Below the pieces are notes generated by a model. That model worked only from the letters and a program-made list of their open reading frames with translations. It had not been told where the DNA came from and did no database searches. A DNA stretch of 46,142 nt from Acidobacteriaceae bacterium (GTDB lineage Bacteria > Acidobacteriota > Terriglobia > Terriglobales > Acidobacteriaceae): NCBI GenBank assembly GCA_027449545.1, contig DAIDLI010000126.1:1-46142 (forward strand), in the 5' to 3' direction. The translations under genes and the position numbers were made by a program. This document shows, piece after piece, positions 28,624-36,853 of the stretch; position 1 is the stretch's first letter, and each line of letters begins with the position of its first letter.

Positions 28624-28908
28624 CTTGCGCGGTGTTGTGCCCGTGGTCTGTGTGTAGGCTGCCAGACCCCGACAACAGCGATCCGGCGGGCAAAGCGTCC
28701 GGATCGTGCCAGAGCCAGCGAGGGCCGGCCCCCGCAATCTCACCCGAACAGGATTGTTGCGGGGTTCCCGACGGCAGGTTTTCGTCGGCGGGTACTTAGT
28801 GGGTGGATTTTGACCCGTGCAGTTGCAGCGCGGAAAGAGCCGCGCGACGGGGTGTTTTGCGAGATTGGGTGCGGCCGCGGCCGCACAGGTTGAAAGGGTA
28901 GAAGAGAA
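28624..28908 (+). promoter_or_regulatory. Long structured 5' leader of rplM-rpsI
   Basis: About 285 transcribed bases precede the rplM start. Strong hairpins include GATCCGG/CCGGATC near 28680-28705, CCCCGCAATC/GATTGTTGCGGGG near 28732-28766 and CCCGACG/CGTCGG near 28766-28791. No known riboswitch consensus was recognised. Ribosomal protein leaders are often feedback-controlled by one of the encoded proteins (L13 in this case), but that is inference. Confidence 0.5.
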
Positions 28909-29340
28909 ATGTCGACCTTTGTTCCCAGCGGCAAGGATATTGCCCGCAAGTGGTATGTCATCGACGCCAGCGGCCAGACTCTGGGCCGGCTGGCCACCAA
29001 GGCCGCCAGTGTCCTGAGCGGCAAGCTCAATCCCCAATACGTTCCCTACCTCGACCTGGGCGACCACGTCATCGTCATCAACGCCGAGAAGGTCCGCCTC
29101 ACCGGCCTGAAGGATCAGAAGAAGGTCTACCGCCGCTATACCGGCTACCTGGGCGGCCTGCGCGAGGAGTCGTTCACCCGTCTCATCGCCCGCAAGCCGG
29201 AAAAGGTGCTGGAAGAGGCGATCAAGGGCATGCTGCCCAAGACCAAGCTGGGCCGCTCCATGGGCTCCAAGCTCAAGGTGTACCGCGGCGACAAGCATCC
29301 CCACCAGGCCCAGCAGCCGGTGGAAATGAAGATTGCGTAA
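28909..29340 (+). CDS. rplM: 50S ribosomal protein uL13
   Basis: Ribosomal protein of 143 residues. [35 protein letters not shown] and [12 protein letters not shown] are diagnostic. An AAAGGG/GAAGAG purine stretch stands before the ATG. It is the first gene of the rplM-rpsI pair, 44 bases before rpsI. Confidence 0.97.
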   Translation: MSTFVPSGKDIARKWYVIDASGQTLGRLATKAASVLSGKLNPQYVPYLDLGDHVIVINAEKVRLTGLKDQKKVYRRYTGYLGGLREESFTRLIARKPEKVLEEAIKGMLPKTKLGRSMGSKLKVYRGDKHPHQAQQPVEMKIA

Positions 29341-29344
29341 CAGC

Positions 29345-29379
29345 AGCTATCGGCTGAGAGCTGAAAGCTAGGAGCTATA
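29345..29379. repeat. AGCTGAAAGCT-type repeat in the rplM-rpsI gap
   Basis: The 44-base gap is almost filled by AGCT-centred units (AGCTATCGGCTGAGAGC, TGAAAGCTAGGAGCTATA). The AGGAG inside it also acts as the rpsI ribosome-binding site. The unit GAGCTGAAAGCT is shared with 26069-26080. Confidence 0.55.
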
Positions 29380-29384
29380 CACGA

Positions 29385-29780
29385 ATGGCAGATCTGGTTC
29401 AGTACTACGGGACGGGGCGGCGCAAGTCGGCCATTGCCCGCGTCTTTCTGCGTCCCGGTTCGGGCGAGTGGAAGGTCAACGGCAAGGGCTTTGACGAATA
29501 CTTCGTCACCGAGCAGCAGCGCGCCTCGGCCAAGCGGACTCTGGCCGTCGCCGAAATGGCCCCCAACTTCGACGTCGTCACCACCGTCAGCGGCGGCGGT
29601 GTGGCCGCGCAGGCCGATGCCGTGAAGATGGGCGTCGCCCGCGCGCTGATCGAGTTCAATCCCGAGCTGCGCAAAACCCTCAAGGCTGAGGGCCTCCTTA
29701 CGCGCGATGCGCGCGTCAAAGAGCGCAAGAAGTACGGCCAGAAGGGTGCTCGCAAGCGGTTCCAGTTCAGCAAGCGCTAG
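29385..29780 (+). CDS. rpsI: 30S ribosomal protein uS9
   Basis: Ribosomal protein of 131 residues whose C-terminal tail reaches the P-site t[23 protein letters not shown], the [19 protein letters not shown] segment and the final [17 protein letters not shown] are diagnostic. AGGAG lies 10 bases before the ATG. It is followed by an unusual hairpin element before rpsB. Confidence 0.97.
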   Translation: MADLVQYYGTGRRKSAIARVFLRPGSGEWKVNGKGFDEYFVTEQQRASAKRTLAVAEMAPNFDVVTTVSGGGVAAQADAVKMGVARALIEFNPELRKTLKAEGLLTRDARVKERKKYGQKGARKRFQFSKR

Positions 29781-29797
29781 CGCTTGCAGGGATCGGG

Positions 29798-29857
29798 AAT
29801 CAGAGATCAGTTGGTGCATTGCCTGCTGATCTCTGACAACTGATCTCTGATTTCTGT
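29798..29857 (+). terminator. Terminator-like hairpin with duplicated right arm, between rpsI and rpsB
   Basis: A perfect 16-base inverted repeat (AATCAGAGATCAGTTG at 29798-29813, CAACTGATCTCTGATT at 29837-29852) is followed by TCTGTTTTT. The loop contains a second copy of CTGATCTCTGA (29826-29836), identical to 29840-29850, so the left arm can pair with either copy. This could be a terminator or a two-state attenuator. Confidence 0.65.
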
Positions 29858-29927
29858 TTTTCCACTCTGCCCCTCGCGGGGCATCAATCCCGGCCCAGCC
29901 GGCGATGCAATTCAATGAGGAGGCATC

Positions 29928-30785
29928 TTGGCGACTATTACCATGAAGGAGCTGCTCGAAGCGGGAGTCCACTTCGGGCATCAGACCAAGCGCTGGAATC
30001 CGAAGATGAAGGAGTATATCTTCGGCGAGCGCAACGGGATCTACATCATCGACCTGCAGAAGACGCTCAAGCTGTTCAAGGATGCGTCGAAGTTTGTCAC
30101 CGACCTGTGCGCGAGCAACAAGACGATCCTGTTCGTCGGCACCAAGCGCCAGGCCCAGGATGCTGTGGCCGAAGAAGCCGGCCGCGCGGGCATGCCCTAC
30201 ATCAACCAGCGCTGGCTGGGCGGGCTGCTCACCAACTGGGTGACCGTGCAGAAGTCAGTGAAGCGCCTTCAGGAACTCGACGAGATGGCCACCGACGGCC
30301 GCTACGACCTGCTCACGAAGAAGGAAGTGATCCGCCTGGAGCGCGAGCGCAAGCACCTCCAAGCCAACCTGGCGGGTATCAAGAACATGAAGCGCCTGCC
30401 CGACGCGATCTTCGTCATCGACTCGAATAACGAAGCCATCGCGGTGAAGGAAGCGCGCAAGCTGGGCATCCCGGTGGTCGCCGTGGTCGATACCAACTGC
30501 GATCCTACGGTGGTTGACTACGTGATTCCCGGCAATGATGACGCGCTGCGCGCCATCCGCCTGTTCGCTTCGAAGATCGCTGATTCTGCCGCCGAGGGCG
30601 TCAACCTCATTGGCGACAAGACCTTCCAGGAAGAAGCTCCAGAAGCCGTGCAGGCCACTGAGGCCGCCGGCGAGGAAGCTGCTTCCGGCGAAGAGCCCGG
30701 CTTCGAAGAGGCCCTGGGTGGTGGCGTTCGCAAGGCTCCCGCGGGAGTCTCTGCGGTGGACGACGAGGCTGCCGAGGCGCTGTAA
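29928..30785 (+). CDS. rpsB: 30S ribosomal protein uS2
   Basis: Ribosomal protein of 285 residues. [39 protein letters not shown] and [11 protein letters not shown] are diagnostic. The start codon is TTG at 29928, with GAGGAGG about 5 bases upstream; the next in-frame ATG is five codons later. After the S2 core (about residue 225) there is a 60-residue acidic, Glu/Ala-rich tail of the kind seen in several phyla. It pairs with tsf, as usual. Confidence 0.96.
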   Translation: MATITMKELLEAGVHFGHQTKRWNPKMKEYIFGERNGIYIIDLQKTLKLFKDASKFVTDLCASNKTILFVGTKRQAQDAVAEEAGRAGMPYINQRWLGGLLTNWVTVQKSVKRLQELDEMATDGRYDLLTKKEVIRLERERKHLQANLAGIKNMKRLPDAIFVIDSNNEAIAVKEARKLGIPVVAVVDTNCDPTVVDYVIPGNDDALRAIRLFASKIADSAAEGVNLIGDKTFQEEAPEAVQATEAAGEEAASGEEPGFEEALGGGVRKAPAGVSAVDDEAAEAL

Positions 30786-30814
30786 GCTTCTTGCGCGCGA
30801 TTGGCGCGCACCCG

Positions 30815-30852
30815 GAAAAGCGTGGCCGACTCTTTCGACTGCCACGCTTTTC
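30815..30852 (+). terminator. Intrinsic terminator-like hairpin between rpsB and tsf
   Basis: A perfect 11-base-pair stem (GAAAAGCGTGG and CCACGCTTTTC, 16-base loop) lies 30 bases after rpsB and just before a CTTATG tail. It may attenuate read-through into tsf. Confidence 0.65.
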
Positions 30853-30962
30853 TTATGTAACAAGTGCCCGTGCCCCATCGAGCGCAGCTTTCAAGGCGCT
30901 TCGGGCGGGAGGCCACGAATTTCGGACCGGTCTTCCGGTCTTGAGAAATGAGAGATACGACC

Positions 30963-31607
30963 GTGAGTGAGAAGATTGATGCAAAGCTGGTCAAGGAGCT
31001 CCGCGACAAGTCCGGAGCGCCCATGGGCGACTGCCTCAAGGCCCTGCAGGAGAGCAAGGGCGATATGGAAGCGGCCTTTGTTGTGCTGCGCAAGCGCGGC
31101 ATGGCCTCGGCCCAGAAGAAGGCCTCGCGCAGCACGAATGAAGGCGCGGTGGGCACCTACATCCACGCCGGCGGCAAGATCGGCGTGCTGCTCGAGCTGA
31201 ACTGCGAGAGCGACTTCGTAGCCCGCACTCCGGACTTCCAGGATCTGCTCAAGGACATCGCCATGCACGTCGCGGCGAGCGATCCCCGCTTTGTTCGGCC
31301 CGAGGATGTGACCCCGGCCGACTTGGAGCGCGAGAAGGAGATCTACCGTGCCCAGGCCGCCGCGACCGGCAAGCCCGCGCCGGTGATTGAAAAGATCGTC
31401 GAAGGCAAGATGGCCAAGTTCTACGAGGAGGTTTGCCTCATCGAGCAGCCCTTCATCAAGGATCAGGCCGTCACCATCAAGGAGCTGATCGCGCAGAAGG
31501 TTGGCAAGCTCGGCGAGAACATCACGATTCGCCGCTTCGCACGTTTCAAGGTGGGTGCTCCCGACTGGACGGTGGCCACTACCAAGCAGGTCGAAGCCGC
31601 GGAGTAG
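30963..31607 (+). CDS. tsf: Translation elongation factor Ts
   Basis: EF-Ts recycles EF-Tu by GDP/GTP exchange; 214 residues. KIDAKLVKELRDKSGAPMGD is the N-terminal UBA-like domain with the family signature, and GKIGVLLELNCESDFVAR is the diagnostic core contacting EF-Tu. The GTG at 30963 gives the usual N-terminus (MSEKIDAKLV) with GAGAGAT before it. ATG at 30948 is possible and adds five residues. It is followed by a strong terminator. Confidence 0.96.
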   Translation: MSEKIDAKLVKELRDKSGAPMGDCLKALQESKGDMEAAFVVLRKRGMASAQKKASRSTNEGAVGTYIHAGGKIGVLLELNCESDFVARTPDFQDLLKDIAMHVAASDPRFVRPEDVTPADLEREKEIYRAQAAATGKPAPVIEKIVEGKMAKFYEEVCLIEQPFIKDQAVTIKELIAQKVGKLGENITIRRFARFKVGAPDWTVATTKQVEAAE

Positions 31608-31628
31608 CTCCGGCTTGCAGACGGACCC

Positions 31629-31662
31629 AAAGGGCAGCCCAGGCGGGCTGCCCTTTTGCTTT
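31629..31662 (+). terminator. Intrinsic terminator after tsf
   Basis: A perfect 12-base-pair stem (AAAGGGCAGCCC and GGGCTGCCCTTT, loop AGGC) is followed by TGCTTT, 21 bases after the stop. Confidence 0.88.
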
Positions 31663-31748
31663 CACAGCGGAAGTGGAAACGGCAGGAGCGCGGGGGCGGA
31701 GGCAGCGCGGGCGACGAGGCCGGGTAAATCAAGGCTGCTGACCGATCC

Positions 31749-32195
31749 TTACTTCGTATCGCCTTGGAACTGCTGAATGGTCTCGTACACCACAGTGGGC
31801 CAGGGCGTGCCGGGTTCGCCCGTAAATCTCTCCACCCACACCAGCGAGCCGCGGGAGTACACGCGCAACGAGGCCAGCGCCCTGTCATTCGGGCCGAAGT
31901 AAACATTGTTGTTCGGGCTCAGCCGTTGCAGACGAAAGACCAAATTGCCATGCGCGGCTGCGACTTTTTTGCCGAGATGGTTCACCAGTTCCTTGAGCTC
32001 GCGTTGACCGTTGCGGTCGTAGGGCTGGGTTTCAACGGAGATGGTCTTCGCTTGCGCCAGCAGCTTAACGAAGGCGGCGCGGTTGCATTGATCGGAACCT
32101 TTGACCTGGACACAGGAAGCAGCCGTGGAAGACTGGGCGTACGCCACGACTGAGAGAGCAAGAGCAGTGACAACGAGCGCGATTCCACGGGGCAT
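31749..32195 (-). CDS. Small secreted protein of unknown function
   Basis: Protein of about 148 residues with a clear signal peptide (MPRGIALVVTALALSVVAYA, cleavage before QSS). The mature part is about 128 residues with a Cys pair (SCVQVKGSDQC) near its start and a mixed alpha/beta pattern, for example RLQRLSPNNNVYFGPNDRAL. No family is recognised. ATG at 32195 is chosen to begin at the signal peptide; AGGAG lies 12 bases upstream and the frame is open to 32240. It stands alone between tsf and rpsA. Confidence 0.65.
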   Translation of the reverse strand: MPRGIALVVTALALSVVAYAQSSTAASCVQVKGSDQCNRAAFVKLLAQAKTISVETQPYDRNGQRELKELVNHLGKKVAAAHGNLVFRLQRLSPNNNVYFGPNDRALASLRVYSRGSLVWVERFTGEPGTPWPTVVYETIQQFQGDTK

Positions 32196-32278
32196 GGCTG
32201 CGTGCATCTCCTGAACGTAAGCTATCAGATCGGCCGCCACGGTCCAACGCAGCGCGACAGGAGGGCAGTTTCAGCACA

Positions 32279-32316
32279 ACGCAGAACGGCCACCCTTGCG
32301 GGTGGCCGTTCTGCGT
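32279..32316. terminator. Long perfect hairpin after rpsA
   Basis: A 17-base-pair perfect stem (left arm ACGCAGAACGGCCACCC, loop TTGC) lies 20 bases beyond the rpsA stop. There is no T run, but the stem is very stable and lies between two minus-strand genes. Confidence 0.7.
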
Positions 32317-32336
32317 GTTGCCGTGTCCGAGCGGGC

Positions 32337-34256
32337 TTACTTCTGCTCGCTCTTGCGCCAGTTGATCAGATCGCCCAGCGTGGTAGTGGAGCTGGAGACC
32401 GGATGCTTGTGGGTATCGGCCTTGTAGCTCTCGATCTGAGCACGGCTGGCCTCGTGGCCGGATACCGCGCGCAGGCTCAAGCCCACCTTCTTCTCTTCCA
32501 CGTTGATCTTGATGATCTTGAACTCGTGCTCCTCGCCCTGCTCCAGCTTGTGGCCCGACTCCTCGCCGGCCTCGGAGATGTGGCACAGACCTTCCACACC
32601 TTCCGCGATCTCGACGAAGGCGCCGAACTGCGCTGTGCGCAGAACCTTGCCGTGAACCACGTCGCCCACGCGGTGGGTGGCGAAGAACGTCTCCCACACG
32701 TCGGGCTGGAGCTGCTTGATGCCCAGCGAGAGGCGGCGGTTCGCCGGCTCCACGCCCAGGACCACAGCCTTCACCTTCTCACCCTTCTTCACAACTTCAG
32801 AGGGGTGCTTCACGCGCTTGGTCCAGCTCAGGTTGGAGACGTGCACCAGGCCATCGATGCCATCCTCGATCTCGATGAAGGCGCCGAAGTCGGTCAGGTT
32901 GCGCACCCGGCCCTCGACCACCGTGCCCACCGGATACTTTTCGGTCAGGTTCTCCCACGGGTTGTCGAGGAGCTGCTTCATGCCCAGCGAGATGCGGCGG
33001 TCGGTGGGGTTCACGCTCAGAACCACCGTGTCCACTTCGTCGCCCGGCTTGACCAGCTTGGAGGGGTGCTTGAGACGCTTGGACCAGGTCATCTCCGAGA
33101 GATGCACCAGGACTTCGATGCCTTGCTCCAGTTCCACAAACGCGCCGTAGTCGGTCACCGACAGGATGCGGCCATGCACGCGGGCGCCCACCGGATAACG
33201 CTCCTGTGCGTCGAGCCACGGGTCGGGCGTGAGCTGCTTGAAGCCCAGCGAGACGCGCTGCTTGTCTTTGTCGAACTTGAGCACCTTCACCTGGATTTCG
33301 TCGCCGACGTTGACCAGGTCGCGCGGATGGGTCAGACGGCCCCAGCTCATATCGGTGATATGCAGCAGGCCGTCGATTCCGCCGAGGTCAACGAACGCGC
33401 CGTAGTCGGTCAGGTTCTTCACGGTGCCGGTCAGCACCGCGCCTTCGAACAGATGCTCCATCGTGGCCGAGCGCTTGGTGTTCTGCTCTTCTTCGAGCAG
33501 TTCCTTGCGGCTCACCACCACGTTGCCGCGCTTCTTGTTCAGCTTGATGACCCGGACTTCGATCTGCTGGCCCAGGTAGCCGTCCAGGTTGCGCACCGGA
33601 CGAATCTCAAGCTGCGAGCCAGGCAGGAAGGCCTTCATGCCGATATCGACGGTCAACCCGCCCTTGACGCGGCCAACCACGGTGCCGATCACCGGCGTCT
33701 TCTCGTTGGCGGCCTTCTCGATCGAGTCCCACACGCGCAGGCGCTGCGCCTTCTCGTAGCTGACCAGGTAGCCACCCTCGGGCTCCTCGCGCTCGATGAC
33801 CACATCGATCACATCGCCCGGATTGAACTTGACGGCGCCGGTGTGGTCGGTGACCTGTTCGAGCGGCACCAGCCCCTCGGACTTCAGGCCCACATCGACC
33901 ACCAGATGCTTTTCGGTCTGCTTCACTACGGTGCCGGAAACGACCTTGTCGCCGTAGGCTTCCACGGCCGCGGCTTCGGCGGCCTGCTCACGCTCGAAGG
34001 CTTCTAGAGCGGCTGAGAAATCCTCGGCCATATCGGCGGCACCAGTCTCGGCATCGGCATGTGGGTTAGCGGCCTGCGCAGCAGGCGCGTTGGTGGCATC
34101 GGCGTCCAGTGGGGTTGCTTCGTGGGAGGCAGTCTCAGGGTTGGACGTGGATTCGGACGACGGCTGCTCTTGCTCCGTCGCAGGTTCAAGCGTTGGGGTT
34201 TCCAATTCGGTGTTCAGGGTTGTGCTCTCGGGTTCGGAATTGAGGACGTTTGCCAT
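32337..34256 (-). CDS. rpsA: 30S ribosomal protein bS1
   Basis: S1 brings mRNA to the 30S subunit; 639 residues. An acidic, low-complexity N-terminus (about 1-95, rich in Glu, Ala, Thr, Pro) precedes six S1 RNA-binding domains. The first two are divergent ribosome-binding types (VVSGTVVKQTEKHLVVDVGL; PVIGTVVGRVKGGLTVDIGM). The last four are canonical, with phrases such as VKNLTDYGAFVDLGGIDGLL and VRNLTDFGAFIEIEDGIDGL. The start at 34256 has GGAGC upstream; the frame is open to 34472, which is leader. It is transcribed alone. Confidence 0.95.
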   Translation of the reverse strand: MANVLNSEPESTTLNTELETPTLEPATEQEQPSSESTSNPETASHEATPLDADATNAPAAQAANPHADAETGAADMAEDFSAALEAFEREQAAEAAAVEAYGDKVVSGTVVKQTEKHLVVDVGLKSEGLVPLEQVTDHTGAVKFNPGDVIDVVIEREEPEGGYLVSYEKAQRLRVWDSIEKAANEKTPVIGTVVGRVKGGLTVDIGMKAFLPGSQLEIRPVRNLDGYLGQQIEVRVIKLNKKRGNVVVSRKELLEEEQNTKRSATMEHLFEGAVLTGTVKNLTDYGAFVDLGGIDGLLHITDMSWGRLTHPRDLVNVGDEIQVKVLKFDKDKQRVSLGFKQLTPDPWLDAQERYPVGARVHGRILSVTDYGAFVELEQGIEVLVHLSEMTWSKRLKHPSKLVKPGDEVDTVVLSVNPTDRRISLGMKQLLDNPWENLTEKYPVGTVVEGRVRNLTDFGAFIEIEDGIDGLVHVSNLSWTKRVKHPSEVVKKGEKVKAVVLGVEPANRRLSLGIKQLQPDVWETFFATHRVGDVVHGKVLRTAQFGAFVEIAEGVEGLCHISEAGEESGHKLEQGEEHEFKIIKINVEEKKVGLSLRAVSGHEASRAQIESYKADTHKHPVSSSTTTLGDLINWRKSEQK

Positions 34257-34539
34257 TACTGCCAGCTCCGGGATTCCATGCTCCTGCGGCGATGGGCTGC
34301 CGCCGGGTGCCTCCGCGCCAGCGATGGGCGCCGGCCTTGGGTCTCTTGAACCGGGGCCTCGAAAGCCGAAAAAAACCGTGCCTTTCCTTGGAAGCAGCTC
34401 TCCGGTTTGTCGGTCGGCTGATTTCCCTGGGAAATGCCCGGCAGGTAACGGCATGCTCGAGGGCGGCCGCAACTCACTGCTGGAATCCGCGCAGGAAGCT
34501 ACAACAACAAGTCTAGCAACCCTACGCCGACAAGGTCAA
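34257..34539 (-). promoter_or_regulatory. rpsA promoter and long 5' leader
   Basis: On the minus strand TTGACC (34534-34539) and TAGACT (34510-34515) are 18 bases apart, so transcription should start near 34503 and leave a leader of about 247 bases. The leader contains a T7 run near 34371-34377 preceded by a GGCACGG stretch. S1 is known to control its own mRNA in gammaproteobacteria; whether this leader works similarly is inference. Confidence 0.5.
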
Positions 34540-34706
34540 ACCATCGCACAGATGACAATTGCGTGACATGGAACACGGCAAACCCCGCAGTTGACGCAGC
34601 TTTCCGCGTCTTTGCACGCGCTCAACATGCTCATCGAGGCGGCGCCATCCGCCTGTGCCACGCCCTCTATACTGATTCGGACTGTTGCTCAAGAAGGGCT
34701 CGCTCG

Positions 34707-35279
34707 ATGGATTATCTCTGGACCCCCTGGCGCTACGCCTACGTCACCACTGCTGAGAAAACTCCCCGGCCGGGGATCCCAAAGGCGCTGGAGGCATTTC
34801 CTGGCGACCTGGGCTGCGTTTTCTGCAACCTCATCGCCTCTATCGACTACGCCATCGAGCACAACATGGCTGCCGAACAGGCCGAGGGAGCCGGCGGTCT
34901 CGTCCTGCGCGCCCGCTACAACTTCATCTGTCTTAATGCTTTCCCCTACACCTCCGGCCATCTGATGATCGTGCCCTATGCCCATCTCGACCGGCTGGCT
35001 GCGCTGCCCTCGGATGCCGCCCATGAGATGACCGACCTGGCCCAGCGCACCGAGCGGGTCCTCGACCGCCTCTATGCTCCGCACGGTTTCAACTTCGGAA
35101 TGAACGTGGGCCAGGCGGCGGGCGCCGGCGTTGCCGGCCATATCCATCTGCACGCGATGCCCCGCTGGGTGGGCGATACCAGCTTCATGACCACCATCGC
35201 CGAGAGCCGCACCCTGCCGGAGACGCTGGAGATCACTTGGAAGCGGCTGCGCGAAGCCTTTGCGGAGATCTCAGCCTGA
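34707..35279 (+). CDS. HIT-family nucleotide hydrolase/transferase
   Basis: Histidine-triad protein of about 190 residues. It opens MDYLWTPWRYAYV, carries a CVFCNL zinc pair, and shows the triad HIHLHAMPRW near residue 150 with the catalytic central His. This long form resembles diadenosine-polyphosphate (AP4A) hydrolases/phosphorylases rather than short Hint proteins. ATG at 34707 has AAGGG about 8 bases upstream, and a TATACT -10 box at 34668-34673 gives a short leader. The frame is open from 34563 but nothing supports that. It precedes efp on the same strand by 150 bases. Confidence 0.9.
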   Translation: MDYLWTPWRYAYVTTAEKTPRPGIPKALEAFPGDLGCVFCNLIASIDYAIEHNMAAEQAEGAGGLVLRARYNFICLNAFPYTSGHLMIVPYAHLDRLAALPSDAAHEMTDLAQRTERVLDRLYAPHGFNFGMNVGQAAGAGVAGHIHLHAMPRWVGDTSFMTTIAESRTLPETLEITWKRLREAFAEISA

Positions 35280-35429
35280 CCCGTTGCTCGTGTTTCACGT
35301 CTCCACGCGGACCGCAATCCACGAGCCGCGTACCACCACCCACGGCGCACCAGCTACAATCGATATGAGGCCTACGCGCCAACGATCCGTGCGCATCGCG
35401 CGCAACATCAGCAAGGAGTTTTTCCGCTT

Positions 35430-35990
35430 ATGGCGATTCCCGCCACTCAACTACGCCCGGGCATGATCATCAAGCACAACGACACGCTTCACCTGGTCTT
35501 CAAGGTCGAGCATCGCACTCCCGGCAATCTGCGCGCCTTCATCCAGGCCAAGCTGCGCAACCTCAAGTCTGGCGCCATGTTTGAGCACCGCTTCCGCTCC
35601 GCCGACGCCATTGAAAAGGTGGTCGTCGATGAAATTCCCATGGAGTTTCTGTACGCCGATGGCGACGACTACTACTTCATGAATCCCGAGGACTTTGAGC
35701 AGACCGTGCTCAAGGCCGACACTCTCGGCGATGCCATCGAGTACCTGACCCCCAACTTGCAGATTCACGTCAGCTATCACGACGGCACGCCGGTCGGCAT
35801 CGAACTGCCGCAGACCGTGGACCTCACCGTTGTGGAGACCGAGCCCGGGCTCAAGTCTGCGACCGCTTCGAGCGTGACCAAGCCCGCCAAGACCGAGACC
35901 GGCCTGGTGGTCCAAGTCCCGCCCTTCATCAACGAAGGGGAAAAGATCCGCGTCGACACCAGCGAAGGGGCCTACCTCAGCCGCGCATAA
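35430..35990 (+). CDS. efp: Elongation factor P, with Asn at the loop tip
   Basis: EF-P rescues ribosomes stalled at polyproline; 186 residues, three beta domains. QLRPGMIIKHNDTLHLVFKV and the C-terminal signature around VVQVPPFINEGEKIRVDTSE are diagnostic. The domain I loop reads HRTPGNLRAF: the tip residue matching E. coli Lys34 is Asn33, with Arg35 nearby. The Lys needed for beta-lysylation and the Arg used for rhamnosylation are thus not in their usual places. AAGGAG stands about 12 bases before the ATG, and a TACAAT -10 box lies at 35355-35360. Confidence 0.95.
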   Translation: MAIPATQLRPGMIIKHNDTLHLVFKVEHRTPGNLRAFIQAKLRNLKSGAMFEHRFRSADAIEKVVVDEIPMEFLYADGDDYYFMNPEDFEQTVLKADTLGDAIEYLTPNLQIHVSYHDGTPVGIELPQTVDLTVVETEPGLKSATASSVTKPAKTETGLVVQVPPFINEGEKIRVDTSEGAYLSRA

Positions 35991-36009
35991 CTTCGCTTCA
36001 GGACCAGTT

Positions 36010-36042
36010 AAAAGCGCTCCCGCGAGGAGCGCTTTTTTATTT
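36010..36042 (+). terminator. Intrinsic terminator after efp
   Basis: A perfect 11-base-pair stem (AAAAGCGCTCC and GGAGCGCTTTT, loop CGCGA) is followed by a TTATTT tract, 20 bases after the stop. Confidence 0.92.
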
Positions 36043-36312
36043 GCCTGTGCACGAGCATGGGCTTTGAGGGAGGCAGGCAAGCCTGGGTCCGTCGCCGCCT
36101 AATCAACCTGGGCGAGTATCAGCACGCGTTTTTGATAGATGTTTCATTTTAAAGATGTTATTTCGATCTTCTCTGTAAGTGTATGAAAACAAACAACGAT
36201 TCTTGCAATTGTTTCATTCCAGGGCGGTTGCTGCTGGATGACTGGAGTTGGAGAGCGGCCTGCTGGCTTGGAGCAGAGATGCGTGCTGCTGGCGAAGGAT
36301 ATGGAACGAGGC

Positions 36313-36819
36313 TCAGGTTCTGGTCCGAAGCGGTCTGGGATACGGCGGCCAGCTGGGCACCGTCCAGCTCATGATTGCAGCCGACGCAGCCGCAGCGACG
36401 GTAAATGGGAGCACAACGCCCAGCGGGAACCAGAGGCCGGGGTGCAGCAGCAGCGGATACATGGCCAACGCGACTCCCGGGGGATGATAGGCGCGCATAA
36501 GATTCATGACGCAGAAAGCGACGATAGCCGCCACAATGGCCATTGCCGAGCCGCGCGCGAAGAGGCTCAGCACCGTTCCGGTGGCGGCCCCGGCTACCGA
36601 TCCAGCGACCACCGCGTAGGGCTGGGCCACAGAAGCCTCCGGCAGCATGAGCAGAATGGTCAGGGTGGCGCCGAACGGCGGCACCAGAAACAGACCGATG
36701 CGGTTGTGCTCCAGGGCGGCCAGGATGGCGAACATCAGCGCAATCCACGCGTACTGCGCCAGGTTGGGACTTGATTGCGTGCCCCACGCGTGCACCACAT
36801 GTCTGCACATTTTGCGCAT
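36313..36819 (-). CDS. HPP-family integral membrane protein
   Basis: Protein of 168 residues with four or five hydrophobic segments (YAWIALMFAILAALEH, LTILLMLPEASVAQ, VVAGSVAGAATGTVLSLFA, MAIVAAIVAFCVM, FPLGVVLPFTVAAAASAAIM). The motif YHPPGVALAMYPLL is the HPP signature, and the VAQPYAVVAGS segment matches the family's conserved 'QP.AVVGG' loop. Some HPP proteins carry nitrite; most are uncharacterised. It starts at 36819 with AAGGGG three bases upstream, only 34 bases after the ECF sigma factor stop, so it is the third gene of the metallothionein-sigma-HPP operon. Metal or counter-ion transport is possible but not shown. Confidence 0.85.
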   Translation of the reverse strand: MRKMCRHVVHAWGTQSSPNLAQYAWIALMFAILAALEHNRIGLFLVPPFGATLTILLMLPEASVAQPYAVVAGSVAGAATGTVLSLFARGSAMAIVAAIVAFCVMNLMRAYHPPGVALAMYPLLLHPGLWFPLGVVLPFTVAAAASAAIMSWTVPSWPPYPRPLRTRT

Positions 36820-36853
36820 CTACCCCTTCGATTCGGGCGGGTGACCGGCCGCT

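Noticed and set aside
28624..28908. Cobalamin riboswitch in the rplM leader, prompted by an AGAGCCAGCGAGGGCC stretch
   Set aside because: The B12-box consensus is not met, the core helices are missing, and a vitamin B12 switch before ribosomal genes would be illogical.
36043..36312. Locally AT-richer stretch with two GTTTCATT copies, considered as a mobile-element scar or sRNA
   Set aside because: No inverted ends, target duplication, promoter or terminator could be recognised beyond the efp terminator at its left edge.
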